64,000 nucleotides of DNA, from positions 434,001 to 498,000 of the forward strand of contig JADJYJ010000001.1 of NCBI GenBank assembly GCA_016719785.1, given 5' to 3'. Below the pieces are notes generated by a model. That model was not told the origin of the DNA, ran no database searches, and worked only from the letters and a program-made list of their open reading frames with translations. Both the position numbers and the translations under genes were made by a program. This stretch comes from Candidatus Amarolinea dominans (GTDB taxonomy: Bacteria; Chloroflexota; Anaerolineae; SSC4; Amarolineaceae). Of the stretch, positions 1 to 9,251 are shown one piece after another (position 1 is the first letter of the stretch; each line of letters begins with the position of its first letter).

Positions 1-315
1 AGGCTTGGTTAAATAAACATCAGCGCCAGCCTCGATACCAATCAGTTTGTCAGTCAATTCATCGCGCGCCGTCAACATCACCACCGGAACATACTGCTCG
101 GCATTCCGTACACGACGACAGATTTCTAGCCCATCCATGCCGGAGAGCATGATATCAAGAACAACCAGATCAACCTGCTGCATAGTCAATACGGCCAAAG
201 ATTCCTGCCCGTTCTGTGCAGATACCACAACGTAACCCGCTCTTGTCAATAGAACAGACAGAACGTGAATAATGGCTTGGTCATCGTCAACAATGAGGAT
301 CTTTTTCGGCATCAT
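1..315 (-). CDS. Response regulator, receiver domain (5' part only)
   Basis: The first 105 codons of a two-component response regulator; the rest lies beyond the left edge. The start reads PKKILIVDDD, which supplies the acidic pocket. The phosphoacceptor aspartate is at about residue 54 (LVVLDIMLSGMDG). The switch threonine is in VVMLTARDE and the conserved lysine in ADVYLTKP at the very edge. Two ATGs are in tandem (315 and 312) and neither has a strong ribosome binding site. The output domain is outside the window, so the subfamily (OmpR, NarL or stand-alone) cannot be told. No partner kinase is visible on this side. Confidence 0.88.
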   Translation of the reverse strand, partial: MMPKKILIVDDDQAIIHVLSVLLTRAGYVVVSAQNGQESLAVLTMQQVDLVVLDIMLSGMDGLEICRRVRNAEQYVPVVMLTARDELTDKLIGIEAGADVYLTKP

Positions 316-530
316 CGGTCAGAACCATTCGATTATAGCAGGAGAGCAGAACCGTACAAAAAAAACACCGTGGATAACGTCACACCCTGGGACAGTGGGC
401 ATCTCGCCCGCTGTCCATGTTCCCAATATGTTACGCTCACTACCGGGCGCCCATGCGGTGCCCATGCAATAGAACAAGTCTATCTCTCGATCCTTAATAC
501 TTTGTCACAGTCTTGTAACAGACGAAAGCA

Positions 531-560
531 AACGGGGAGAGTCGAACGACTCTCCCCGTT
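531..560 (-). terminator. Terminator-like hairpin downstream of hppA
   Basis: Arms AACGGGGAGAGTCG (531-544) and CGACTCTCCCCGTT (547-560) are perfectly complementary. It lies 47 bases past the hppA stop. In the leftward direction the arm is followed by a modest T-rich stretch (GTTTGCTTTCG). The rest of 316-607 shows nothing recognisable. Confidence 0.65.
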
Positions 561-607
561 GTGATTGCGAACACGCAGGCTGCAACCAGCCCGCGCCCTA
601 CCGACTA

Positions 608-2908
608 TTACTTCTTCTTCCCGCCCTTGTGCTCCACGGCCGCGGTGGCGGCGGCGAAGTTGCCGCCCTTGCGGCTGCGCTGCACGGCCCAGCCGATGAT
701 CAGCAGGCCGATGACGATGATCAGTCCGGTGGTCAGAGTCAGTTCTTTGTACTGAACGATGATCGGCGCAATGATCAGGCTAACCAGGTTGATCACCTTG
801 ATCATCGGGTTGAGCGCCGGGCCGGCGGTGTCCTTCAGTGGATCGCCGACGGTGTCGCCGACCACGCTGGCCTTGTGACGTTCAGACCCCTTACCGGTGT
901 TCTTGGCCAGGTTGCGCGGCTCATCTTCGATCGTCTTCTTGGCATTGTCCCAGGCGCCGCCGGCGCTGGCCATGAAGACGGCCAGCAGTTGACCGGATAA
1001 GATGATGCCGGCCAGGAAGCCACCCAGGGCCTCAACTTGCAGCGCCAGACCAACCACCACCGGCGTGACGATGGCGAGCAGCGCCAGGTTGACCAGTTCG
1101 CTCTGCGCAGCCACCGTGGAGATGGTCACAGCCTGGCGATAGTCTGGCTTGACCTTGCCTTCCATCAGACCCGGAATCTTGAACTGGCGACGGACCTCTT
1201 CCACAATCAGGCCGGCGGCGCGCGCCACCGCCTTGATCGCGAGCGCGGAGAAGAGCCACGGTACCGCGCCGCCGATCATGAAGCCGATGAAGACGTTCGG
1301 CTCTGAGACACGGATGCCATTGGCCAGGGCGAGGGGATCAATCTTGGAAACGTCGGTGATGTAAGAGCCAAAGAGCGAGACCGCCGCGATGACGGCCGAA
1401 CCGATGGCGATACCCTTGGTGATAGCCTTGGTCGTGTTACCCACGCCGTCCAGGTCGGCCATGATCTGGCGGGCGTCCTTGTCCAGGCCGGCCATTTCAC
1501 CGATGCCGTTGGCATTGTCGGAGATGGGGCCGAAGGAGTCCATCGCGACGTTGTTGCCGGTCAGGGTCAACATACCGATGCCGGTCAGGGCCACGCCGTA
1601 GAGGATGTACGCCACGCCCATGCCAGAGTAGATCAAAACTGAAGCCAGGATGGTGAGCGCAATCACGAGGGCTGCCCACACACTGGACTCATAACCGACA
1701 GCCAGGCCGGATAGGATCGTGGTGGCCGGGCCGCCGCTGGTTGAGGCGCGAATCTCACGCACAGGCGTCGCTTCGGTGCCGGTAAAATAATCGGTCAGCC
1801 GGTCAAGCACGATTGCCAGCAGAACGCCGGCACTGGTCGAGAGGAACGGTCGCCACCAACCACCGGGAACATCCCGCATATAGAAGAAGGCGACAATCAT
1901 GAAGAGCACGGTGGAGATGGCGGCTGAGGTCAGGAAGCCGCGGAAGATGGCGGCCATCGCATCGCCCGACTTTCCGGGGCCGGCCTTGACCAGGTAAGTG
2001 CCGATGATCGAGGAGACGACACCAATGCCGCGCACCAGCAGCGGGTAGATGATCCAGTTGATCTGGTCGGTGGCGGCGACCAGGGTCAAGCCCAAGATCA
2101 GGGCGGAAACGATGGTGACTTCATACGACTCGAAGATGTCGGCGGCCATACCGGCGCAGTCACCGACGTTGTCACCCACCAAGTCGGCGATCACGGCGGC
2201 GTTGCGTGGGTCATCTTCGGGGATGTCTTGCTCCACCTTGCCGACCAGGTCGGCGCCGACGTCAGCCGCCTTGGTGAAGATACCGCCGCCCACGCGCATG
2301 AAGAGCGCCAGCAGGGTGCCGCCAAAACCGAAGCCCAGCAGGGCATCCGGCGCCGCGACGCCAAAGATCATGAAGATGATGGTGCCGCCGAACAGGCCCA
2401 GGCCATCGGTCAACATGCCGGTGATGGTGCCGGCACGGTAGGCAATCTGCAGGGCGCCGGCAAAACTCTTACGTGATTCGGCTGCCACGCGCACGTTGGC
2501 CTCGACCGCCATGCGCATGCCGATCTGACCGACCGCCAGACTGAAACCGGCGCCCATGATAAAGGCGATGGCGCGACCGAAACCGATCAGCAGTTTCAAC
2601 GAATTCTCATCCATGCCAGGGAAGCGTTGCAAAGCCTCACGCGACGGCGGCACGATGTATACGCTCAAGAAGAGCGCAATGGTCAGCAGGCCAATAAATG
2701 GCAGAATGCTGCGTAACTGGCGACTAAGATAGGCATCGGCGCCCTGCTTGATCGCTTCCCACACTTCCTGCATCTTGGCGGTGCCCTTGTCTGCAGCCAA
2801 CACCTGACGGCGTAGGAAGAGGGCGTAGACCAAGCCCAAGACGGCGACGACCAGAACGCCCCACAGCGAGAACGCTTCAAATGTCGTCAGGTTCAAATGT
2901 TGCAACAT
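608..2908 (-). CDS. hppA: Membrane H+-translocating pyrophosphatase, K+-independent type
   Basis: Integral membrane pyrophosphatase of 766 residues that couples hydrolysis of PPi to H+ export. The substrate-binding signature DVGADLVGKVEQDIPEDDP and following DNVGDCAGMAADIFESYE are present, as is the C-terminal GDTVGDPLKDTAGP motif. The K+ determinant segment reads GNTTKAITKG: lysine and threonine at the positions that are Ala and Gly in K+-dependent enzymes, so this one should not need K+. The start at 2908 is chosen because an AAGGAGAAAGGAAAG ribosome binding site precedes it. The open frame continues 104 codons upstream, but that part is the untranslated leader. It has its own promoter and a 234-nt leader. 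The multi-span hydrophobic pattern matches the family throughout. Confidence 0.96.
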   Translation of the reverse strand: MLQHLNLTTFEAFSLWGVLVVAVLGLVYALFLRRQVLAADKGTAKMQEVWEAIKQGADAYLSRQLRSILPFIGLLTIALFLSVYIVPPSREALQRFPGMDENSLKLLIGFGRAIAFIMGAGFSLAVGQIGMRMAVEANVRVAAESRKSFAGALQIAYRAGTITGMLTDGLGLFGGTIIFMIFGVAAPDALLGFGFGGTLLALFMRVGGGIFTKAADVGADLVGKVEQDIPEDDPRNAAVIADLVGDNVGDCAGMAADIFESYEVTIVSALILGLTLVAATDQINWIIYPLLVRGIGVVSSIIGTYLVKAGPGKSGDAMAAIFRGFLTSAAISTVLFMIVAFFYMRDVPGGWWRPFLSTSAGVLLAIVLDRLTDYFTGTEATPVREIRASTSGGPATTILSGLAVGYESSVWAALVIALTILASVLIYSGMGVAYILYGVALTGIGMLTLTGNNVAMDSFGPISDNANGIGEMAGLDKDARQIMADLDGVGNTTKAITKGIAIGSAVIAAVSLFGSYITDVSKIDPLALANGIRVSEPNVFIGFMIGGAVPWLFSALAIKAVARAAGLIVEEVRRQFKIPGLMEGKVKPDYRQAVTISTVAAQSELVNLALLAIVTPVVVGLALQVEALGGFLAGIILSGQLLAVFMASAGGAWDNAKKTIEDEPRNLAKNTGKGSERHKASVVGDTVGDPLKDTAGPALNPMIKVINLVSLIIAPIIVQYKELTLTTGLIIVIGLLIIGWAVQRSRKGGNFAAATAAVEHKGGKKK

Positions 2909-3006
2909 GCTCTTTCCTTTCTCCTTGCATTTTCTTCGCGCAAAACGAGATGAGAGATAACGAACCGAGCGGTAGGTGGGTCTGACAGATGTCGAGTCGG
3001 AACAAG

Positions 3007-3142
3007 AAAAAAGCCCCCCTGCGTAACCTGGCGGTACGCCAAAGAGGCCCTGGAAACGCAACAGACCACTGAAGGACACAAACGCGGCGAGTAACGAATG
3101 CCCACAGGGGCACATTCGGAAGAAGGCCTCTTTGCCGCTAAC
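3007..3142 (-). promoter_or_regulatory. Structured 5' leader of hppA, possible riboswitch or attenuator
   Basis: The transcript from the hppA promoter has about 234 untranslated bases. A 10-bp long-range helix can form between CAAAGAGGCC (3134-3125) and GGCCTCTTTG (3049-3040). It encloses a local CGAATG/CATTCG hairpin. A further hairpin (3039-3021) is followed by GGGGGGC and six Ts (3012-3007), an arrangement that could terminate transcription. I could not match it to fluoride, c-di-GMP or other riboswitch consensus sequences I know. The regulatory role is inferred from structure only. Confidence 0.5.
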
Positions 3143-3148
3143 AGAATC

Positions 3149-3177
3149 ATTGTAAAGGCGATGACGCGAAATGTCAA
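3149..3177 (-). promoter_or_regulatory. hppA promoter, sigma-70 type
   Basis: On the minus strand, a perfect TTGACA (3177-3172), a 17-bp spacer and TACAAT (3154-3149). Transcription should start near 3142, giving the long hppA leader. Confidence 0.75.
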
Positions 3178-3233
3178 AACAAAAAACCGCAGCCGATGAG
3201 CGCACAGCGGCGGTCCCCATGCACCGAAACGCC

Positions 3234-3262
3234 TTGCTCTGTGCCCGAAGTTGTGTTACACT
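3234..3262 (+). promoter_or_regulatory. psuG promoter
   Basis: TTGCTC (3234-3239), 17-bp spacer, TACACT (3257-3262), with TG one base before the -10. It gives a leader of about 30 bases before the TTG start of psuG. It is divergent from the hppA promoter. Confidence 0.5.
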
Positions 3263-3297
3263 TGTCGTCGCATGACGCCAGTAAAAGGAGCATTATC

Positions 3298-4188
3298 TTG
3301 AGTGTTCGACCTCAGGTTCAATCCGCAGAAGGTGCTTTGCCGCGGGTTGCGTTAGAATCCACTGTGATTGCACACGGTCTGCCCTATCCGCACAATCTGA
3401 GATTGGCGCGCCGTCTGGAAGCGCATGTCCGCGAGCACGGCGCCGAACCGGCCACTATTGCTATCTTACACGGCGAATTGCGCGCCGGACTGACCGATTC
3501 GGAGCTGCATTACCTGGCAACCGCGACGACGGTGCGCAAGGTCAGCCGGCGAGATTTGCCTATCGTTGTCGCGCAGAAGCTGGATGGCGCCACGACCGTG
3601 GCCAGCACGATGTTCATCGCGCACCGCTTCGGCATCGAAGTGTTCGCCACGGGCGGCATTGGCGGCGTCCACCGGGGCACCGTGTTCGATGTGTCGGCTG
3701 ATCTACCGGAACTGGCGCAAACCCCGGTCACCGTGGTCTGCGCCGGCGCGAAGGCCATTCTCGACCTGCCGGCCACCCTGGAATGGCTGGAGACGCACGG
3801 CGTCACGGTGCTTGGCTATGGCACAGACCAATTCCCGGCTTTCTACAGCCGGGAAAGCGGTCTGACGGTAGATGCGCGCGTGGATTCACCGGCTGAGGTG
3901 GCTGCCATTGTAAGGGCAAAGCGGCAATTGGGGATGACGAGCGGGCTGTTGGTGTGCGTGCCGGTGCCGGCGGCCGCCGAACTACCAGCGCTGGCGGTCG
4001 AACCGTTTATTCAGCAGGCGCTGAGTGAGGCGGATCAACGCGGTATCCGCGGCAAGGCGATCACCCCGTTCCTCCTGGCGCGTGTCAGCGAGTTAACCGG
4101 AGAGGCCAGTCTGCGCACCAACCTGGCGTTACTGGAGAACAATGCGCGCGTCGCGGCACAGATTGCCGTGGCCCTGACCGAGCGTTAG
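3298..4188 (+). CDS. psuG: Pseudouridine-5'-phosphate glycosidase
   Basis: 296-residue enzyme that reversibly splits pseudouridine 5'-phosphate into uracil and ribose 5-phosphate. Residues known from E. coli PsuG are recognisable: the Glu in ALESTVIAHGLPYPHN, the Lys in VAQKLDGATT, the metal-binding Asp in DVSADLPEL, the Schiff-base Lys in VCAGAKAILDLPATLEWL and the Asn in LRTNLALLENNARVA. The start is a TTG at 3298, seven bases after GGAG; with it the length fits the family. An upstream in-frame extension to 3196 has no homology-like content and overlaps the promoter. No pseudouridine kinase (psuK) is next to it, so the kinase step must be encoded elsewhere or be absent. Confidence 0.93.
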   Translation: MSVRPQVQSAEGALPRVALESTVIAHGLPYPHNLRLARRLEAHVREHGAEPATIAILHGELRAGLTDSELHYLATATTVRKVSRRDLPIVVAQKLDGATTVASTMFIAHRFGIEVFATGGIGGVHRGTVFDVSADLPELAQTPVTVVCAGAKAILDLPATLEWLETHGVTVLGYGTDQFPAFYSRESGLTVDARVDSPAEVAAIVRAKRQLGMTSGLLVCVPVPAAAELPALAVEPFIQQALSEADQRGIRGKAITPFLLARVSELTGEASLRTNLALLENNARVAAQIAVALTER

Positions 4189-4227
4189 CGATTCATCGCG
4201 ACGCGCAGCAGGGAGAGAGTGTCCGGA

Positions 4228-4270
4228 CAAAAAAGAACCAGGGCAGAAGTCCCCCGCTCCTCTGCCCTGG
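4228..4270 (-). terminator. Rho-independent terminator of clpC
   Basis: Inverted repeat CCAGGGCAGA (4238-4247) and TCTGCCCTGG (4261-4270). In the leftward direction it is followed by TTCTTTTTTG (4237-4228). It lies 130 bases past the clpC stop and also faces the end of psuG. Confidence 0.8.
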
Positions 4271-4400
4271 CCGCAAACTCCCGAAAGAGCTTACATTGTT
4301 AGCATATACGCACTCGCACAAAAAGTCAATCAGGATTGCATAACAAACCCATAACAAATCGCCTGTTTTGGAGCCATTGTTACAGGTTTATTGCACGGCA

Positions 4401-6911
4401 TCAGACGCTGGCAGCCGGTATGAACTGTGAAAGATCCACCGCGATCGGCTGCTCAGGCTGCTTGCTGAAAATCAGATCATCGCCGCCCGTCGTATCCACA
4501 TCTACGTAGACCACATCACCGGTCTTGAATTCGCCTTTCAACAGGCTCTTGCTCAAGGGGCTTTCCACATAGCGTTGCAAAGCCCGGCGCAGCGGCCGCG
4601 CCCCAAACTGCGCGTCGAAGCCCTTCTCGGCCAACCAGCGCCGCGCGGCCAGGCTGAGATCAATGGTCAGGCCCTGTTCCACGAGGCGGGAGGCGATATC
4701 CTTGACCTGGATGTCCACAATGCGGATCACGTGCTCCAGCTTCAACGGCTCGAAGATGATCACTTCATCAATACGATTCAGAAATTCGGGGCGGAAGGTC
4801 TGCTTCAGGCCGCGCTCGATCTGGTTGTGCAGTTCGCGCGTTTCGTTGGCATCGCCGGCTTCGCCGCCCGACCGGATGAAGCCTAAAGCGCCGCCCTTCT
4901 TGGCATACGCCGTACCGATGTTGGAGGTCATGATGATGACCGTGTTGCGGAAGTCCACCGTGCGGCCCTGGCCGTCGGTCAAGCGCCCATCCTCCAGGAT
5001 CTGCAGCAGCGCGTTCCAAACCTCCGGGTGCGCCTTCTCGATTTCATCGAAGAGAATAACCCGGTAAGGACGCCGGCGCACTGCCTCTGTCAACTGCCCG
5101 CCTTCGTCGTACCCCACATAACCGGGCGGCGCGCCAAGCAAGCGGCTGACCGTATGCGCCTCGCGATACTCGCTCATGTCAATGCGCAGCAGAGCATCTT
5201 CGTCATCGAACATGAAGGCCGCCAACGCCTTGGCCAGTTCCGTCTTGCCCACACCGCTGGTACCCAGGAAGATGAAAGAACCAATCGGCCGGCGCGGGTC
5301 TTTGAGACCGCTGCGCGCACGCCGAATCGCATCAGCCACCGCGTTGATCGCTTCGTCCTGACCGATGATGCGCTCGTGCAGCACCTCTTCCATGCGCAAC
5401 AGTTTTTGAGCCTCGGTTTCCAGCATTTGCGTCAACGGAATGCCAGTCCAACTGGCAATCACCTGTGCAATGTCCTCATCGCTGACCACCTCATCCAGGC
5501 CCGTCTCAGACCGCCAGGTGGCGCGCTCAACGGTAAACTCCTGCTCCAACTTCAGACGCTCGGCTTTATACGTGGCCGCGCGCTCGTAATCGCGGGCTGC
5601 CCAGGCGGCCTCTTCATCGGCGGTCAGCTTTTGCAGGCTGCCCTTCCTCTCTTTGAGGCCGTCCGGCATGGTGTACAGTGCCACCCGCAGTTTGGCTGCC
5701 GCCTCATCCATCAGGTCAATGGCCTTGTCCGGCAGTTTGCGGTCGGCCACGTAACGATGCGACAGCCGCGCGGCTGCAACCAGGGCTTTGTCGTCAATGG
5801 TTACTTTGTGGTGCGCCTCGTAGCGATCACGCAGGCCGTGCAGGATGCTGATCGTATCCTCGACGCTCGGTTCTTCGACCCAAATGGGGGAGAAACGCCG
5901 TTCCAGGGCGCTATCCTTCTCGATGTACTGGCGGTACTCGTCTGGCGTCGTGGCGCCGACGCAGCGCAATTCACCGCGAGCCAGGGCCGGCTTCATCATG
6001 TTGCTGGCATCCATCGCACCCGACGCGGCGCCCGCACCCACCACGGTGTGGATTTCGTCAATGAACAGGATGATTTCACCTTCGGCGCGCTGCACTTCTT
6101 CGATCGTCGCCTTCAGGCGCTCCTCGAACTCGCCGCGAAAACGAGTCCCGGCCACCATGGCGCCCAGGTCAAGCGAAAGCACGCGCTTGCCCATGAGAAT
6201 TTCTGGCACCTCATCGGTGGCGATCTTCTGTGCCAGGCCTTCGACAATGGCGGTTTTACCCACGCCGGCCTCACCGATGAGCACGGGGTTGTTCTTGGTG
6301 CGGCGGCTGAGCACCTGAATCACGCGCAGAATTTCGGCATCGCGCCCGATCACAGGATCGAGCTTACCCTCAGTAGCCAGCTTGGTCAGGTCGCGGCTGA
6401 ATTTCTCCAACGTGCGATAACGGCTATCGGTGGCCTGGCTGGTGATCCGTTGTCCCCCGCGCAGTTGCTCAACCGCCTGGCTGATCCTGTCCCTGGTGAT
6501 ACCATGTTCTTTCAGGATGCGAGCCGTCGGCGTATTGCGCTCGGCCGAGATGGCCAGGAAGAGGTGTTCCGTTGAAACAAACTCGTCCTTCATCCGGCTG
6601 GCCTCTTCATTGGCTGTATCGGTCACCCGCTTGAGTCGCGGGGTGATGAACACCTGTGAGACTCCCCCGCCATAGGGCGCGTTCGTCAGCCGGGGCGCTG
6701 TTTGCAGCACTTCGTCCAGCTTGGCCGCAACCACGCTGGGCGGCACCGCCAGGCGATCCAAAATCTGCGGCACCATGCCGTTGGCCTGCTCGACCAGGGC
6801 CAGGAAGAGGTGCTCGGTGTCTACCTGGGTGTGTTGATAGCGCTGCAGAATTTCATACGCACGCATCGCCGCATCCTGCGCGCGGTCGGTAAAACGATCG
6901 AATCGCATCAT
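4401..6911 (-). CDS. clpC: ATP-dependent Clp protease ATP-binding subunit ClpC
   Basis: 836-residue Hsp100 unfoldase. The Clp N-domain pair covers about residues 1-145. The first AAA+ module has Walker A GEAGVGKTAIVEG and Walker B IILFIDEIHT. A short UVR-like middle segment (about 420-460) fits ClpC rather than ClpB. The second module has Walker A GTSGVGKTELAKAL and Walker B VILFDEIEKAHPEV. The loop ALGFIRSGG has the LGF tripeptide used by ClpA/C/X proteins to dock on ClpP, so it should feed ClpP; no clpP is in the window. Two ATGs in tandem start it and no clear ribosome binding site is seen. It is monocistronic, with its own terminator. Confidence 0.95.
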   Translation of the reverse strand: MMRFDRFTDRAQDAAMRAYEILQRYQHTQVDTEHLFLALVEQANGMVPQILDRLAVPPSVVAAKLDEVLQTAPRLTNAPYGGGVSQVFITPRLKRVTDTANEEASRMKDEFVSTEHLFLAISAERNTPTARILKEHGITRDRISQAVEQLRGGQRITSQATDSRYRTLEKFSRDLTKLATEGKLDPVIGRDAEILRVIQVLSRRTKNNPVLIGEAGVGKTAIVEGLAQKIATDEVPEILMGKRVLSLDLGAMVAGTRFRGEFEERLKATIEEVQRAEGEIILFIDEIHTVVGAGAASGAMDASNMMKPALARGELRCVGATTPDEYRQYIEKDSALERRFSPIWVEEPSVEDTISILHGLRDRYEAHHKVTIDDKALVAAARLSHRYVADRKLPDKAIDLMDEAAAKLRVALYTMPDGLKERKGSLQKLTADEEAAWAARDYERAATYKAERLKLEQEFTVERATWRSETGLDEVVSDEDIAQVIASWTGIPLTQMLETEAQKLLRMEEVLHERIIGQDEAINAVADAIRRARSGLKDPRRPIGSFIFLGTSGVGKTELAKALAAFMFDDEDALLRIDMSEYREAHTVSRLLGAPPGYVGYDEGGQLTEAVRRRPYRVILFDEIEKAHPEVWNALLQILEDGRLTDGQGRTVDFRNTVIIMTSNIGTAYAKKGGALGFIRSGGEAGDANETRELHNQIERGLKQTFRPEFLNRIDEVIIFEPLKLEHVIRIVDIQVKDIASRLVEQGLTIDLSLAARRWLAEKGFDAQFGARPLRRALQRYVESPLSKSLLKGEFKTGDVVYVDVDTTGGDDLIFSKQPEQPIAVDLSQFIPAASV

Positions 6912-7039
6912 ATGTCTAAAACCACAAGCCTCTGTTTCTTAATTTGTCAGCGTTATCGCGCCGCGATGAAAAACGCTGTGTAGCGCGTGTTCCCATCGTC
7001 TCCATCTCTAACGGAACGCTAACACAGGGTTGTTGACAG

Positions 7040-7092
7040 CAGAGACACAAAGAACACAGGGCCGAAATCAGCTCGCATTCTTTGTGCCTCTG
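7040..7092. repeat. Inverted repeat between clpC and the baeRF gene
   Basis: CAGAGACACAAAGAA (7040-7054) faces TTCTTTGTGCCTCTG (7078-7092) with one mismatch and a 23-base loop. The ACACAAAGAACAC wording recurs near 15130 and 21425, so it is probably a small dispersed palindromic repeat. Confidence 0.5.
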
Positions 7093-7163
7093 CCGAGCGG
7101 GCAATCAGTCGGGCCGTGCCCAGGTCATGGCTGACCTGGGGCGGCCGTCATCAGTTAGGGCGG

Positions 7164-8255
7164 TCAATAGCGCAACAGCGCGCCGATGTTTCCGAGGAGA
7201 GAGAGATCGGGAGAATCGTCGCCGCTGACAACCACCACACTATTGCCAGCCTCCAGGGTGCGACGCACCAGGGTGTTGATGACATCAGGCACCGGCAGCA
7301 TGGGGCCGCCACAGAAGTCGCACGTGGCGGCTGTGACTATCGAGATGTAACTGCAATTCTGACACCGATAGGCCGGCGCCTCGTAGCCCTCCGTCATCAC
7401 CAACTGCATCACCCGGCCATCCTGCAGCGCAGTCACCGTGTCCGCCAGCCCCATGACGGCCGGGCCGCCCTTGCTGGCGGTGGTCACAACCTGTTCGACC
7501 AGGGCACGCTCGCGCTCCACGGCCACCTGGCGAGCCACATTCAGAGCCAACTCGCCGATTTCGGCCGCGCTGGCGTTCGCGTCCACATTGAACGTGCCCA
7601 CCACGCGCTCTTGCCACGACCGGGGCAGTTGGCTGCGGAACAGCGACACATTATCGTCGGTCCCGGCCACCATGATGCGTTTGCAGCTACTCTCGAAGAA
7701 ATGGATGGCCTCCTCGACGGCATCCTTGACATTGCGCTCGACCGTTTCTTCGGCGGCGCGCTGGAAACGCGCGGCGGAGCGACCACCGGCCCGATGATGC
7801 TTGACGTCCTCGCCCAACATACCGCTGACATCTTCCAGGGTTCCCATGTAAAACAGGAAGAGACGCACACCCTCATGGTCCACAACGGCCACACCGTGAC
7901 GGGCATAGTTGTCCACAAGATTGCTCAGGGGTTTGATGTACGGACGAGGGTTGACGAATACACTGTCCTCGATTGGCACAAAGAGTGGGTAGGCCCGCCA
8001 GAAACCATCGGCCTGACAACTGAAGCAGGCGACCCCGCGGCCGTGCCAGTTGTACTCAAAGTCAAAGTAGCGCAGCACACGCTGCAGGTCAGCGCTGCTT
8101 GCCTGATCGTCCACAGAGGCAAGCAAACGCCGCAGCGCCAACTTATACTTCTCGACGGTGCGACGGTGCGGGTCCACATTGAGGTAGAGGCTCAGGACCG
8201 GCCCCTTCTTTCCCATCATCTCAACCAATTCTTGCAGTTCAGTATCGCGAATCAT
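7164..8255 (-). CDS. baeRF / Vms1-type eRF1-like protein with zinc ribbon
   Basis: 363-residue protein resembling the bacterial archaeo-eukaryotic release factor (baeRF) group, related to eRF1 domains 2-3 and to Vms1/ANKZF1 tRNA hydrolases. The N-terminal half has GPVLSLYLNVDP. The loop equivalent to the catalytic GGQ/GxxxQ loop reads HHRAGGRSAARFQRAAEE. The C-terminal half is L7Ae-like with an inserted Cys4 ribbon (CQNC, CDFCGG). Members are thought to act on stalled ribosomes or rRNA, but function is inferred here. The start at 8255 is chosen for its GAGGG site five bases upstream; an in-frame ATG at 8291 abuts the LysM gene stop and is the alternative. It is co-transcribed with the LysM lipoprotein gene. 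Confidence 0.72.
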   Translation of the reverse strand: MIRDTELQELVEMMGKKGPVLSLYLNVDPHRRTVEKYKLALRRLLASVDDQASSADLQRVLRYFDFEYNWHGRGVACFSCQADGFWRAYPLFVPIEDSVFVNPRPYIKPLSNLVDNYARHGVAVVDHEGVRLFLFYMGTLEDVSGMLGEDVKHHRAGGRSAARFQRAAEETVERNVKDAVEEAIHFFESSCKRIMVAGTDDNVSLFRSQLPRSWQERVVGTFNVDANASAAEIGELALNVARQVAVERERALVEQVVTTASKGGPAVMGLADTVTALQDGRVMQLVMTEGYEAPAYRCQNCSYISIVTAATCDFCGGPMLPVPDVINTLVRRTLEAGNSVVVVSGDDSPDLSLLGNIGALLRY

Positions 8256-8293
8256 ATATTCCCTCGATTCTGTCGTGCGCGCCTTCGCCATCC

Positions 8294-9088
8294 CTACGGA
8301 ATGACCAGGCGCTGACCTTCGTAGATCTTGCTGGCGTCACTGATCCCATTGGCTTGGGCAATGGCGGCGGTGCTCACACCATAACGGGCGGCGATCTGTG
8401 AAAGGGTGTCGCCACGGCGCACTATGTAGATGCGCTCGCCGCCACTGCTGCCACCACTGCTGCTACTGCCGCCGGAGCTGCCGGGAACCTTGATGACCTG
8501 GCCGGGATGAATGAGGTTCGGGTTGGAAATACTGTTGATGCGCTGCAACTCGGCCACGGTCGTGTTATAGCGGGCCGCAATCGAACCGAGCGTTTCGCCC
8601 CGCTGCACGGTGTGCGTGCCATACGGCTGCGTGCTCACATCGGCCGGCTGCTTGCCCGGAATCTTGATCACCTGACCGGCGCGAATGTCACCCGCATCCT
8701 TGAGATTGTTGAGGGCCATCAGGGTGTTGACTTCGGTGCCAAATCGTGTAGCAATGTCGGTCAGGGTGTCGCCGTCCTTGATCACATACGACCAGGTGTC
8801 GGCCGGGGCGGGGAGGGTGGCGATGACCGAGGGTGGCGGTGTAACCACGGCCACACCGCCATCAGGCGCAGGCTGCGTGGCAGGTACCGCGGCCTGACCG
8901 CCGGTCGTTCCGCCAAGGGGACTGGTGTTGGGTGCGGGCTGCAGACCGCCCACGGACGGCGTCTGCGTCCAGGTTGCTTCCTGATTGGCCACGGGCCGGT
9001 CACGCGTGCAACCGAGCAGCGCGGCAGCCATGAGCAGCAAGCTCAGCGCCACCAATAGTGTCAAGCGAAGTCGTTGTGGATGCATCAT
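8294..9088 (-). CDS. LysM-repeat lipoprotein
   Basis: 264-residue exported lipoprotein. A short basic N-terminus and a hydrophobic segment end in the lipobox AALLGC (Cys about residue 27). A Pro/Gly/Ala-rich spacer follows, then three LysM domains starting at YVIKDGDTLTDIA, HTVQRGETLGSIA and YIVRRGDTLSQIA. The last two are separated by a Ser/Gly linker. LysM domains bind N-acetylglucosamine polymers, so it is probably anchored in the membrane and touches peptidoglycan. No catalytic domain is present. An AGGAAAC site precedes the ATG. The downstream baeRF gene begins within the next 40 bases, so the two form an operon. Confidence 0.88.
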   Translation of the reverse strand: MMHPQRLRLTLLVALSLLLMAAALLGCTRDRPVANQEATWTQTPSVGGLQPAPNTSPLGGTTGGQAAVPATQPAPDGGVAVVTPPPSVIATLPAPADTWSYVIKDGDTLTDIATRFGTEVNTLMALNNLKDAGDIRAGQVIKIPGKQPADVSTQPYGTHTVQRGETLGSIAARYNTTVAELQRINSISNPNLIHPGQVIKVPGSSGGSSSSGGSSGGERIYIVRRGDTLSQIAARYGVSTAAIAQANGISDASKIYEGQRLVIP

Positions 9089-9251
9089 GTTTCCTCATTC
9101 TCCCTTCAATGGGTGCCTTCTCCCGATTCGTCCACGGTGGACAGTTCCGCTCTTGCCATTCTCCCTGAGAATGGCTGTGCAAACCACTGTCCGAGCCTGC
9201 ACCGGAGATTACCACGCCTTGGGGACAGCGTCAAGTCACTTCGGCGGCGGA

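Noticed and set aside
3007..3142. Fluoride or c-di-GMP riboswitch before hppA
   Set aside because: Fragments resemble pieces of the c-di-GMP-I consensus, but the required conserved blocks are not in order; the fluoride consensus was not found.
3196..3297. Longer N-terminus for PsuG
   Set aside because: The extra residues are unlike the family and overlap the promoter; TTG at 3298 has a good ribosome binding site.
5028..6575. 515-codon open frame on the plus strand
   Set aside because: Antisense shadow of clpC.
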